Position numbers and translations under genes: made by a program | In this document: positions 23,237-31,795 of the stretch, piece by piece | Layout: the number at the start of each line of letters is the position of its first letter | How positions within the stretch are numbered: position 1 is the first letter of the stretch | The notes under the pieces: generated by a model | Told to the model about the DNA's origin: nothing | What the model saw: only the letters and a program-made list of their open reading frames with translations | Database searches by the model: none | Origin: Streptantibioticus rubrisoli | Lineage (GTDB): Bacteria; Actinomycetota; Actinomycetes; Streptomycetales; Streptomycetaceae | Assembly: GCF_024436055.1 (NCBI RefSeq) | Contig: NZ_JANFNH010000049.1 | Span: forward strand, 1-56,315 | Length of the DNA: 56,315 nucleotides | Reading direction: 5' to 3'

Positions 23237-23860
23237 ATGGAGCGAGTAGAGGAACCGCCGGGCTTCTGGGAGCACTTCATGCGTCCCCGAGACCCGGCAT
23301 TCACCGATCCGACCGACGACCAGAGCGCCGACCTGCGCGACCGCCTGCTCGACGCGGTCGCCGAGCTGGCCGCCCAGATCTCCACGCGCGAGCAGGAGCT
23401 GACCGCCACGGGCCAGACGCCCACCCAGTTCGTTCGCGAGCACGCGCTGATGACCCCCGACTGGCACCTGTCGGTGCTGCGGGCCCTGCGCGAGGGCCGC
23501 GACGTCATCGAGCAGCTGGCCGACACCTCCGCCCGTAGCGCCGGGGCCGCTGGCGCGAACTACCCGCAGCTGGGGGCTGCCTGGGGCATCAGCCGCCAGG
23601 CTGCCCGCAAGCGCTGGCTCGGCGCGGTGAGCGCCGCCAACGAGACCGCGAACAAGGAGCCCGTCGAGATCCGCGCGTTCGGTGGCGAAGCCCGCGTCGC
23701 CTTTCACGTCGACGAGGGCGGCTGGTGGTGGATCGGTCACGGCGCCGACGGCACCCCCGGCGACGCCGGAGACGACGTCACGTACGACACCAAGGAGGAG
23801 GCCGCCGCCCACGCTGGCGCCTTCCTGCAACAGCACGCCGTGAAGGAGACGCACGCATGA
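23237..23860 (+). CDS. Helix-turn-helix DNA-binding protein (207 aa)
   Basis: Leaderless start: TACAGT lies 6 bases before the ATG. The N-terminal half contains helices (RLLDAVAELAAQISTREQELTATG and VIEQLADTSARS) and a helix-turn-helix with LGAAWGISRQAARKRW (about residues 114-129), the same SRQA recognition type as in 14085 and 55059. The C-terminal part is an unusual beta-rich RVAFHVDEGGWWWIGHG segment (about 155-171) ending in an acidic tail; it may sense a ligand. The gene starts an operon with the three genes up to 25357. The direct repeats just upstream suggest autoregulation. Confidence 0.75.
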   Translation: MERVEEPPGFWEHFMRPRDPAFTDPTDDQSADLRDRLLDAVAELAAQISTREQELTATGQTPTQFVREHALMTPDWHLSVLRALREGRDVIEQLADTSARSAGAAGANYPQLGAAWGISRQAARKRWLGAVSAANETANKEPVEIRAFGGEARVAFHVDEGGWWWIGHGADGTPGDAGDDVTYDTKEEAAAHAGAFLQQHAVKETHA

Positions 23861-24171
23861 CGAACCCGCACCTGCCGCCCGGTGCCCTGCTCGCCGCCGC
23901 GCTCCAGCAGCTGGTCGACGACTACCCCACCGACGACGCGGTGAGCGTCGTTCTCACCGTCACCGACCTCGACGAGCCGGGCCGGGGTGAGCCCATCGAC
24001 ATCAAGTTGCAGCCCGGCCAAGCCGCGTGGCTGACCTCCCTGGTCATGGACGAGGGCGCGACCTGCCGCAACGCGCACCCGGGCGGGAACGACCAGTGCG
24101 GGCACTGCCGGGGCACCGGGCGGGTACGCGGCGCCGACGAGCCGCCCGCCGACGACGGGAGTCGCCCGTGA
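23857..24171 (+). CDS. Small protein with a DnaJ-like zinc knuckle
   Basis: The ATG overlaps the previous stop by 4 bases. The 104-aa protein has an N-terminal strand-helix domain with VSVVLTVTDLDEPGRGEP (about 31-48) and a C-terminal CRNAHPGGNDQCGHCRGTGRVRG, the C-x2-C-x-G-x-G repeat unit of DnaJ-type zinc knuckles and related short domains. It ends in an acidic tail. It is the second gene of the 23237 operon. Role unknown. Confidence 0.65.
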   Translation: MTNPHLPPGALLAAALQQLVDDYPTDDAVSVVLTVTDLDEPGRGEPIDIKLQPGQAAWLTSLVMDEGATCRNAHPGGNDQCGHCRGTGRVRGADEPPADDGSRP

Positions 24172-24743
24172 TGTCCGTCACACCGCCGTGCCCGCACTGC
24201 TCGACCGCGACGGAGCCGATCGAGGCCGAGGGCGAGGAGATGTGGCACTGCCCGGCGTGCGGGCGGCGTACCTACGGCACCGGCGACCCGGACGACGACG
24301 TCGACCTCCCGCCGTACAGCGAGGTCGACGAGGCGGGGGCCGTTCTCCTCTACTACGGCGACGGCACTCTCGACGAGGAGGCAACCGCCGAGTACGCCCC
24401 CCAAGAGGGCCCCGACGACGAGGACGACCAGGACGAGGAGGAGCCGGCCGAGCTGGGCCCGGCGCCCGCCGGGTGGGAGGCGCAGGTGTACGAGGTCCGC
24501 GTGAAGGACCTCGCCGCGGTGCTCACCGGCGCGTGGGTGTGGATCTACGGCGACCCGGGGTGGCGGTTCTGCACCAGCGCCGAGTACGACCCGGACCGTG
24601 GGGACACCATGGTGAAGCTCACGTACGGTGACGGCGAAGTGGTGAAGGAGGAGCCGTGGCCGCAGGCCCGGCTCGTGTACGCCGGGCCCGACAGCATCCC
24701 CACCGCGACCCGACCCGGACCGGCTCAGTTGGTGAAGCGGTGA
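24171..24743 (+). CDS. Zinc-ribbon protein with acidic linker
   Basis: Starts at ATG 24171 (GTG one codon earlier is also possible), overlapping the previous stop by one base. The 190-aa protein has CPHCSTATEP (residues 7-16) and HCPACGRRTYG (25-35), a zinc ribbon, then a very acidic linker (for example DDEDDQDEEEPAE) and a C-terminal folded domain with YEVRVKDLAAVLTGAWVWIYG and KLTYGDGEVVKEEPWP. No family known to me. It is co-translated with its neighbours and lies beside the GGTGAA box array. Confidence 0.6.
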   Translation: MSVTPPCPHCSTATEPIEAEGEEMWHCPACGRRTYGTGDPDDDVDLPPYSEVDEAGAVLLYYGDGTLDEEATAEYAPQEGPDDEDDQDEEEPAELGPAPAGWEAQVYEVRVKDLAAVLTGAWVWIYGDPGWRFCTSAEYDPDRGDTMVKLTYGDGEVVKEEPWPQARLVYAGPDSIPTATRPGPAQLVKR

Positions 24744-25720
24744 GCATCACCAACCCGGCGGAGCCGCGCCGTCACCAGTCCGAGCTTCACCAGCCCGCTG
24801 GTGACGTCCCCCTGTTCGGTGGTGAAGTCGGCGAGGCCGACGGCGCCGCGCCGACTTCACCAGTCGACTGGGGACGGCTGCTGGCCGATGGTGAGACCGT
24901 CGCCCGCTACTGGAGCCACGTACTGCGGCGCGGCCCGGACGAGTGCTGGTGGTGGACCGGCGGGCTCATCCCCACCGCGCACGGGACGTTCCGCGCCGGG
25001 TCCCACACCACCGGCACGAGCCGCGTCGTGCCCGCCCATTTGTTCGGTTACCGGCTTGCTCACGGCGCCGACTCGATCCCGGCCGGGCAGGTCTGCCGGC
25101 ACACCTGCGACGAACCGCCGTGCCAGAACCCGGCGCACTGGATCCTGGGCACGCGAGGTGACAACAACCGCGACGCCGCAGCTAGACGGCGACTTGCCGG
25201 TCATGCGCTGGCCGACGTGCGCGGCCCGATCGGGCGGGCGCGGGCAGTCCAGGCCGCCATCGCCGCCGCCCCCGGCCCCGAGCACCTCGACGCGGCCATC
25301 GCCGCGGCGCTCGCCGCGGGCAACCCCAGCAGCGCCCACCAGGACAGCCTGTTCTGACCGTCTGCTCACCCGCCGGCCCCGGACCCTCGGTCCGGGGCCG
25401 GACGCGTTGGTGAACCTCACCGGGGAAGATCGCGTGCGACTCGCGGCAGCACTTCACCGCCGCCGCTTCACCACGACCTGGTGAAGCGGCGCGCTGCTCG
25501 ATTGGTGAAGCAGCGCCGTTGGTGACGCTCGCCAGGTGGTGAGCTTCACCAGCCCGCCGCCGACTTCACCACGGCGTTGCTTCACCACTTCACCAACGTC
25601 GGTGGTGAACCTTCTGCGTCACCACGCCGTGGTGACGTTCGCGCCGCCGGTGCTTCACCACAGCCATCGGGCCGGTGAACGTCACCACCCGGCGAGCGCG
25701 CGGGTTGGTGACGAGGCCGC
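24611..25720. repeat. Dense array of GGTGAA / TTCACC boxes
   Basis: From 24611 to 25679 there are at least 18 copies of the hexamer GGTGAA or its complement TTCACC, far above chance; 12 lie in the 271 bases 25409-25679 (GGTGAA at 25409, 25480, 25504, 25604, 25674; TTCACC at 25453, 25467, 25545, 25565, 25581, 25589, 25654). Extra GGTGAC/GTCACC boxes occur at 25521, 25618-25636 (palindrome) and later. Both orientations occur. It lies in the gene-free zone before the relaxase. Confidence 0.8.
24740..25357 (+). CDS. HNH-type nuclease (phage/plasmid class)
   Basis: The GTG start overlaps the previous stop. The 205-aa protein has a low-complexity N-terminus whose DNA contains several GGTGAA/TTCACC boxes, then the pattern GPDECWWWTGG (about residues 68-78) and GQVCRHTCDEPPCQNPAHW (about 116-134) with GTRGDNNRDAAARR after it: the Cys-His-Cys-Cys-His arrangement of HNH nucleases found in actinophages and plasmids. 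It could nick or cut DNA at the adjacent array, serve as a homing-type enzyme, or defend the plasmid. The box array begins within and around this gene and continues for 350 bases after it. Confidence 0.75.
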   Translation: MSITNPAEPRRHQSELHQPAGDVPLFGGEVGEADGAAPTSPVDWGRLLADGETVARYWSHVLRRGPDECWWWTGGLIPTAHGTFRAGSHTTGTSRVVPAHLFGYRLAHGADSIPAGQVCRHTCDEPPCQNPAHWILGTRGDNNRDAAARRRLAGHALADVRGPIGRARAVQAAIAAAPGPEHLDAAIAAALAAGNPSSAHQDSLF

Positions 25721-26276
25721 GCACGGTAACGCACCGTGGCTGCATCGAGCGGGCTGGTGGGGAAGCACCGGCCGCCGCGCGAGCGCGCCGGCCGGTCGGC
25801 GGGGGCGGTGCGCGGGCGTCCTCACCGCCCCTTGGTAACAGTCGACCCCCGCACCGGAGTCCGGGCGGGGGCCTATGTCGTCGGTGCCGACCGTAGCGCA
25901 CCCCTGCGGGCGGTGGCCACAACCGCCTCCCGATCGGGGCGACGGAACCCCGGTGGCCGCTCTCGCAGCGCGCCGCCCGCGGCGGTGCAGGCCGCCGACC
26001 GCCGACCGGCGCATATCGGGCAACCGAGCGCGCCGCGCCACCCATCCGCCCCAAGCGCAGTAGCCCGACTTTCCCTTGATGGCCCCTCACGAGGCAGACT
26101 CAAATGGGACATTCTGACCCTCTACAGTCCCAGGCCGCAGCCACCCGAGCAGCCCCCGACTCACCCAGGTACCTCACAGCCCGTCAATCCTCATGCCTAC
26201 TACAACAATCCTCCACACCTATGCATCACGATCCGATGGCTACTGTTGATCTTGAAAGTTCGCTACCTTGTGTGAC
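25358..26276. other. Gene-free region before the relaxase (candidate oriT/centromere)
   Basis: No supported gene for 919 bases. The left part holds most of the GGTGAA array and the GTCACCACG-C-CGTGGTGAC palindrome at 25618-25636. The middle has GC-rich hairpin-like sequence (CCCCCGC near 25846 with its pair near 25870). The right end (26080-26276) is clearly lower in GC than the rest of the plasmid, as expected for a nick or melting region in front of a MobF relaxase gene. The nick site itself could not be located. Confidence 0.6.
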
Positions 26277-29200
26277 GTGCTTTCGATCTCTACAGGTAGC
26301 GATCCTGGCTACCTGACCAAGGAAGTTGGTCAGGGCCGGGAGCACTACTACCTGCGGTCGATCGACGAGGCAGGCGAGCCGCCCGGCTACTGGACCGGCG
26401 ACGGCGCGGCCGAGCTGGGGCTGTCGGGTGAGGTCAGCAACGACGTGATGACCGACCTGTACACGGACTTCATCGACCCGCGGAAGCGCGACGAGATGTA
26501 CGCCAAGCTGGCCGAGATCACTGCTGACCCGGAGTCGGAGGAGTACAAGCAGGCCGAGGCGAAGATCCGCAAGGAAGCCCGGCTGGGCACCGCCCCGAAG
26601 ACCTACGAGAAGGCGTTTGAGAAGCGGTTCGCTGCTGCGGTCGAGAAGGCCCAGGAGCGGGCCGCTGGCGACCTGACCCCGGAGCAGATCAAGAGCATCG
26701 AGCTGAGCGTGCGCAAGGAAGCCCCGAGCGCGACGCTGTACTACGACCTCACGTTCAGCGCACCGAAGTCGTGGTCGGTGTACCACGCCAGCTTGCAGGT
26801 GAAGGCGGCGCAGGCTCGCGAGGCGGGCGATGTGGAGGCGGCGGAGAAGTTCGCCAAGCAGGCCGAGCAGGTGTGGGATTGCTGGAAGACCGGCGTGCAG
26901 GCCGGGATCGAGCACATGCAGGAGGAGGCGGGCTACTCCCGCGCCGGGCACCACGGCGCGAAGGTCGGCGGGCGTACCTCCGGCCGGTTTGTCGAGGCTC
27001 CCGAGTTCACCGCCGCAGCATTCGCCCAGCACACGAGCCGCAACGACGACCCGCAGCTGCACGTCCACGTCGCGGTGCTCAACAAGGTCAAGACCGTGGA
27101 CATCGACCCGGTGACCGGTCAGGAACGCGTCGTGTGGCGGGCGCTGGACGGGCAGGGACTGTTCCGGCATAAGCAGGCCGCCGGCCACCTCGCGGAGCGC
27201 GTGGCCGAGCAGGAGCTGGAGCGGACGCTGGGTGTACGGGTGCAGATGCGCCCGGACGGCAAGGCCCGCGAGATCGTCGGTATCAGCCCCGAGTTGCGCG
27301 ACGAGTTCTCCAGCCGTCGGACGGCCATCAAGGAGACGGTCGCGGAGCTGGCGAAGGCGTACGAGGAGCGCCACGGCGTGGCACCGACCCCGTACGTGTT
27401 GGCCCGTATGTCGGAGGACGTGACCCTCGACCAGCGCCAGGCCAAGAAGCACGATGCTCTCTCCCGCGAGAGGCTGCTGGACCGGTGGGAGGCATCGAGC
27501 AAGAGCCGACTGCGCGAGTCGCTGGCGGACGTGCCCGAGCAGGTCGCCTTGGAGTCCGCGCTGCACGAGCGGTACCGGCCAGCCGGGGAGTTCGACCCGG
27601 CCCGCATCCAGCGGCGGGCCATCGCTGCCGTCCAGGAGCAGAAGGCGACCTGGACCCGGCCCGACCTGATCGTGGAACTGAACCGGCAGCTGCCCGACAC
27701 GCTGGGCGGGCTGGACCGGCACCAGGTCCGCGACCTGCTCAACACCCTTGCCGACGAAGCCCTGAACCCGACAACTGACAACGGCGTGGTGCGCACCACC
27801 GCGCCGCACATCGTGGAGATTCCCGCCGAGCTGCAGCGCAAGGACGGCAGCTTCATCTACGAACCGGCACAGAACACCACCAACCGTTACGCCACTGAGG
27901 ACCACCTGCGCGTGGAGGAGCGGCTGCGGGAGTTCGCCGGGCTGTCCGGTGCACCGGCTGTTCCCCGGCAGTTGGTCGAGGACGTCATCGAGCGCCGCGG
28001 ACTCACCGGCAAGCAGGCCGAGTTCGTGCGCCAGGCCGCGACCTCCGGCCGCCAGGTCGACCTGCTCATCGGCCCCGCTGGTGCGGGCAAGAGCTACACC
28101 CTGGCCGCGCTGTGTGAGGTGTGGGAGCAGCACAACAACGGCCAGGTGCTGGGCCTGGCCAGCGGCCAACGCGCCGCAGACGTGCTGGCCGAGGAAGGGA
28201 TCTCGAACGTTGCCAACATCAGCAAGCTGCTGAAGGCCAACGCGGCGATGGCAGCCGGCAGGGAGGTCGACGACGCCGAGCTGTACCGGATCAGGCCCGG
28301 TCAGCTGGTCATTGTCGACGAAGCCGGCATGACCAACACCCCGGACATGAAGCGGGTTGCGGACCTGGTCGAGGCCAGCGGCGCCAAGATGATCATGAGT
28401 GGTGACCACGGCCAGCTCTCGGCCGTCGGCGCGGGCGGGATGTTCGCCCAACTCGCCGAGGATCTCCCCGGCGTGCACACCCTCGAAGAAGTCCGCCGGT
28501 TCCGGGACACCGACGCGTGGGGCAACAAGACCGTGCGGCAGTGGGAGGCCGACGCCTCCCTGCAGCTGCGCCAGGGCGACTCCGAAGCGCTGGCTGCCTA
28601 CCAGGCGCACGGCCGTCTGCGCGGCGGCTCTGCCGAGGCCATGACCGAGCGCGCGTACCAGGGATGGATCGCCGACCACCTTGCGGGCCGCAACCCGCTG
28701 CTGATCGCGAGCACCAACGAGCAGGCCGCCGATCTGTCGATGCGGGCCCGCGCCGACCTGGTCCGCGCCGGGCTGGTCGAGGAGGACGGCGTCGTGCTGC
28801 GCACCGGGGACCGCTACCAGGTCGAGACCAGGGCCGGTCGCGGCGACCTCATCCAGCTGCGGAAGAACGACCGCAACATCACCGGCGAGAACGACAGGTT
28901 CGCGGTCAACCGGCTCACGGCCAAGGTGACCGGGATCGGCGACGACGGCTCCCTGATGGTGCAGCTGGAGGACGGCGGCCGGATGTACCTGCCCGCCGCC
29001 TACGTGAAGACGAACGTGGAGCTGGCCTACTGCAGCACGGTGCATGGCGCGCAGGGCCGCACGGTTGGCGTGTGCCACAGCCTGGTCGACGAGCAGACCA
29101 CCCGCGAGTCGCTCTACGTGGCGCTCACCCGCGGCGAGGGCGGGAACTACGCCTACGTGATCACGCACGGCAAGCCTGGCGACGGGATCAAGCCGGAGGA

Positions 29201-31139
29201 GGCGCCGCACCACCTCGCCTCCCTCGACCAGGCGCTGCAGCGCACCGAGCTGGAGCAGACCGCCACCCAGTCCGTCCGTGACGAGCTGGAGCGCCGCGAG
29301 CACCTGGCGGTCATGGAGCCGGTGTGGTCAGGAGTGAAGGACCAGCAGGCCGAGGCCCGATTCGGCAGCACCCTGCTGGACGCGCTCGGCCCGGAGGAGT
29401 ACGAGCGGCTCAGCAGCGAGGAGGCGTACGCCAGCTTGATGCGGCTGGCCCGGCACGTGGAGGAGCAGGGCCACGACGCCGAGGACCTGCTGCGGCGCAC
29501 CGCCACCTCCCGCGAGCTGGACTCCGCCGACAGCCACAGCAGCGTTCTGTACTGGCGGTTGGAACGCGCCTACAACCTCGCCGAACGGGACATCGTGCTC
29601 GCCGAGGAATCCGAGCAGCGCGCCGCCGTTGCCGAGCAGACCGAGCGCGTCGAGACCGTGCTCACCGCCGCGTACACCGCGCCGCTGCAGCCGGACCAGC
29701 CGGAGGCCGCACAGCACGCGATGGCCATGCAACTGGTCGATCTGGGCCAGGCGATGACCACGGAGGACCAGGACCAGGAAGTCGCCGAAGCTGTGGCCGA
29801 GGCGCACACCGCCCCGCCGGTCCACCCGCACCAGGAGGAGGCGCTGCAGCAGGCGATGGCGATGCAGTACCTGCCAGTGGCGCACGCCGGGCAGGACGTC
29901 GAGGTACGCCAGCGGCAGGCCGACGAGCGCGAGGCGCGGATGGAGGCGCTGGACTCGTACACCGCCCGCACCCCGGAGATCGACGGCGACCTGGGCCGGT
30001 TTATGGGCGAGTGGGCCCACGAGATGGACCAGCGTGTCGAGCGGCTGGGACAGCGGGTGGCCGAGCAGCAGCCGGAATGGGCGATGGATCGGCTGGGTCC
30101 GGTGCCCGAGGACCCGACCCAGCGCGCCGAGTGGGAAAGGTGCGCCGGCCGCATCGAGCGGTACCGGGAGGCGCACGGTTACGACAATGAGCATGACGCC
30201 ATCGGGCAGGCCCCGCCGCAGGGTGCCGTCGAGGCCCGCGCCGACTGGGAACGAGCGCGGCGGGCGCTGGGCGTGCCCGAGCAACAGGCCGACATCACCC
30301 GCGCGTCCGACGAGAGTCTGCGGCAGTCCATCGAGCGGTACGAGCGCGAGGAGGAGTGGGCTCCGCAGTACGTGGCCGACGATCTGGAGAAGGCGTCGCT
30401 GGCCCACCGCGACTACGGCGACCAGGCCGTGCAGCTGGAGCTGCGCGCCAAGGAGATGGCCGAACAGGAGGCCGCCGAGCACGAGGAACGGGTGACCGAC
30501 GCTGTTTACAACGCGCAGACCGCGCACGGCTACACCTATGAACAAGAGCACCTCAACCAGGTGATGGCGATGCAGCAGGCCCACACGCTGCAGGCCGAGA
30601 TCGACCCCAGCGAGCGGCAGAAGGAGATCGAGGGCCGCGCCGAGACCTCGCGGGACATCGCGGAGACGATGCGGGAGCGGGCCGAGCAGCTGCACGAGAT
30701 CCACGAGACGCGCGAGCAGTGGTACGCCGAGACCCAGCAGGCCCGCGAGGAATCCGAGTACGCGCGGATCGAGCTGGAGCGCCGGACCCCCGAGCCGCAG
30801 ATCGAGGAGCCGGACGCGCCGGACTCGACTGCCACCACCCCGGCCGCGCAGGACCCGTACGAGTTGGAGCAGGCCATGGAGCAGGCCCGCCGGGCTCAGG
30901 AGATCCTCGCCGAGCGTGCCCGGGAACGCGAGCAGGCAGCCCAGCGGGAGCCGGAGCATGCCGAGGACGCCGACCGCGAGCGCCGTGACACCGCATACGA
31001 GGCGGAGTACGCGCGCATCGGCCACGACCTCGCCGCCGCCGAGCACGACGTCGAGCCCGCGGCCAGCAGCCCGGCACCGCCTGCTCCTGAGCCGGAGCCT
31101 GTCCCCGAGCCTGCGCCGGAGCCTGAGATCGAGATGTGA
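26277..31139 (+). CDS. traA: MobF relaxase-helicase (TraA/TrwC type)
   Basis: GTG 26277 is chosen because the product then begins MLSISTGSDPGYL, like MobF relaxases; the upstream TTG 26268 would add three residues. The 1620-aa protein has N-terminal candidate nicking tyrosines (Tyr12, Tyr24, Tyr25), the three-histidine metal site (His252, His262, His264 in QLHVHV), a RecD/TraI-type helicase with Walker A GPAGAGKS near residues 599-606, Walker B IVDEAGM near 679, and VHGAQGRTV/ALTRGEG helicase motifs near 921-950. A C-terminal 600 residues are acidic coiled coil, with three repeats ending in (A/V)MAMQ near 1145, 1189 and 1427. It would nick, cover and unwind plasmid DNA for transfer. A terminator follows at 31141. 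Confidence 0.93.
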   Translation: MLSISTGSDPGYLTKEVGQGREHYYLRSIDEAGEPPGYWTGDGAAELGLSGEVSNDVMTDLYTDFIDPRKRDEMYAKLAEITADPESEEYKQAEAKIRKEARLGTAPKTYEKAFEKRFAAAVEKAQERAAGDLTPEQIKSIELSVRKEAPSATLYYDLTFSAPKSWSVYHASLQVKAAQAREAGDVEAAEKFAKQAEQVWDCWKTGVQAGIEHMQEEAGYSRAGHHGAKVGGRTSGRFVEAPEFTAAAFAQHTSRNDDPQLHVHVAVLNKVKTVDIDPVTGQERVVWRALDGQGLFRHKQAAGHLAERVAEQELERTLGVRVQMRPDGKAREIVGISPELRDEFSSRRTAIKETVAELAKAYEERHGVAPTPYVLARMSEDVTLDQRQAKKHDALSRERLLDRWEASSKSRLRESLADVPEQVALESALHERYRPAGEFDPARIQRRAIAAVQEQKATWTRPDLIVELNRQLPDTLGGLDRHQVRDLLNTLADEALNPTTDNGVVRTTAPHIVEIPAELQRKDGSFIYEPAQNTTNRYATEDHLRVEERLREFAGLSGAPAVPRQLVEDVIERRGLTGKQAEFVRQAATSGRQVDLLIGPAGAGKSYTLAALCEVWEQHNNGQVLGLASGQRAADVLAEEGISNVANISKLLKANAAMAAGREVDDAELYRIRPGQLVIVDEAGMTNTPDMKRVADLVEASGAKMIMSGDHGQLSAVGAGGMFAQLAEDLPGVHTLEEVRRFRDTDAWGNKTVRQWEADASLQLRQGDSEALAAYQAHGRLRGGSAEAMTERAYQGWIADHLAGRNPLLIASTNEQAADLSMRARADLVRAGLVEEDGVVLRTGDRYQVETRAGRGDLIQLRKNDRNITGENDRFAVNRLTAKVTGIGDDGSLMVQLEDGGRMYLPAAYVKTNVELAYCSTVHGAQGRTVGVCHSLVDEQTTRESLYVALTRGEGGNYAYVITHGKPGDGIKPEEAPHHLASLDQALQRTELEQTATQSVRDELERREHLAVMEPVWSGVKDQQAEARFGSTLLDALGPEEYERLSSEEAYASLMRLARHVEEQGHDAEDLLRRTATSRELDSADSHSSVLYWRLERAYNLAERDIVLAEESEQRAAVAEQTERVETVLTAAYTAPLQPDQPEAAQHAMAMQLVDLGQAMTTEDQDQEVAEAVAEAHTAPPVHPHQEEALQQAMAMQYLPVAHAGQDVEVRQRQADEREARMEALDSYTARTPEIDGDLGRFMGEWAHEMDQRVERLGQRVAEQQPEWAMDRLGPVPEDPTQRAEWERCAGRIERYREAHGYDNEHDAIGQAPPQGAVEARADWERARRALGVPEQQADITRASDESLRQSIERYEREEEWAPQYVADDLEKASLAHRDYGDQAVQLELRAKEMAEQEAAEHEERVTDAVYNAQTAHGYTYEQEHLNQVMAMQQAHTLQAEIDPSERQKEIEGRAETSRDIAETMRERAEQLHEIHETREQWYAETQQAREESEYARIELERRTPEPQIEEPDAPDSTATTPAAQDPYELEQAMEQARRAQEILAERAREREQAAQREPEHAEDADRERRDTAYEAEYARIGHDLAAAEHDVEPAASSPAPPAPEPEPVPEPAPEPEIEM

Positions 31140-31140
31140 G

Positions 31141-31168
31141 GAACCGGCGGGTTCCTGCCCGCCGGTTC
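31141..31168 (+). terminator. Hairpin terminator with 11-bp stem
   Basis: GAACCGGCGGG (31141-31151) pairs with CCCGCCGGTTC (31158-31168) around a 6-base loop, followed by TTCCT. It lies one base after the relaxase stop codon. Confidence 0.9.
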
Positions 31169-31207
31169 TTCCTGTCCCGTGTCGCACCCGCCCGCTACCG
31201 TGCAGGT

Positions 31208-31666
31208 ATGGCCGAGACAAGGTGGAACCAGCCCGCCGGCAACCCGTCGACTCAACCGACCGGAGCCCAGCCCACACCGGCCGTTCCCCCGCCCCCGGCA
31301 CAGCCGCCCACGGCGCTGACCATCGGGGTACGAAGCGCCGCCGAGGTCGGGCAGTTGGCCGCCGATGCTGCAGCGGCCAGCCCCCGGGTGGCGATGTTCT
31401 GCTCGGACGACGATGTGGCTGTCGAAGGGATCACCGCGACCGCGCGGTGGCTGCTCGGCCAGCGCAACACCTCCCCGATTTCCAACGAGGTTGACGATTT
31501 CCCGCGCACCGAGCAGGCCATCGGGCGGGAGACTGCCCGCGCCGATGACGCGATCTGGGGCCGCGGCCAGTTCGCCGACCTGCACGAGGACTACGCCGCC
31601 GGCGTACGGGAGACCCTCCGGTGGATCCAGGGGCGGGCTGACACCAAACGTCCCATCAGGGAATGA
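31208..31666 (+). CDS. Hypothetical 152-aa protein
   Basis: Leaderless layout: TACCGT (31196-31201) lies 6 bases before the ATG. The protein has a Pro/Gln-rich disordered N-terminus (about 1-40) and a compact C-terminal domain with ALTIGVRSAAEVGQLAADAAAASPRVAMFC, TARWLLGQRN and ETLRWIQGRAD. No family recognised. Its position between the relaxase and the ParA-like gene suggests an accessory role in transfer or partition. Confidence 0.6.
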   Translation: MAETRWNQPAGNPSTQPTGAQPTPAVPPPPAQPPTALTIGVRSAAEVGQLAADAAAASPRVAMFCSDDDVAVEGITATARWLLGQRNTSPISNEVDDFPRTEQAIGRETARADDAIWGRGQFADLHEDYAAGVRETLRWIQGRADTKRPIRE

Positions 31667-31795
31667 GCGTCAGTACTCCCGTTTTTCGTGCCGCCCGCGG
31701 CCTGCCCTCCATCCGGTGCAGGCCGCGCGTCATGTCGGGGGTGCGCTATGCGGGGCGGGTGTGTTGATCTCAGCAGGGGTCATAGGCTCAGCGCC

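Noticed and set aside
24611-25720. Reading the GGTGAA array as a CRISPR or as coding repeats
   Set aside because: Spacing is irregular, orientation is mixed and the repeats are only 6-9 bases, so neither fits.
26080-26276. An exact oriT nick site
   Set aside because: The lower-GC region in front of the relaxase is suggestive, but no sequence matched a nick consensus I could rely on.
26226-29303. A 1000-codon open frame on the minus strand opposite the relaxase gene
   Set aside because: High-GC codon use leaves long open frames opposite real genes; it has no domain, while the plus strand encodes a clear MobF relaxase.
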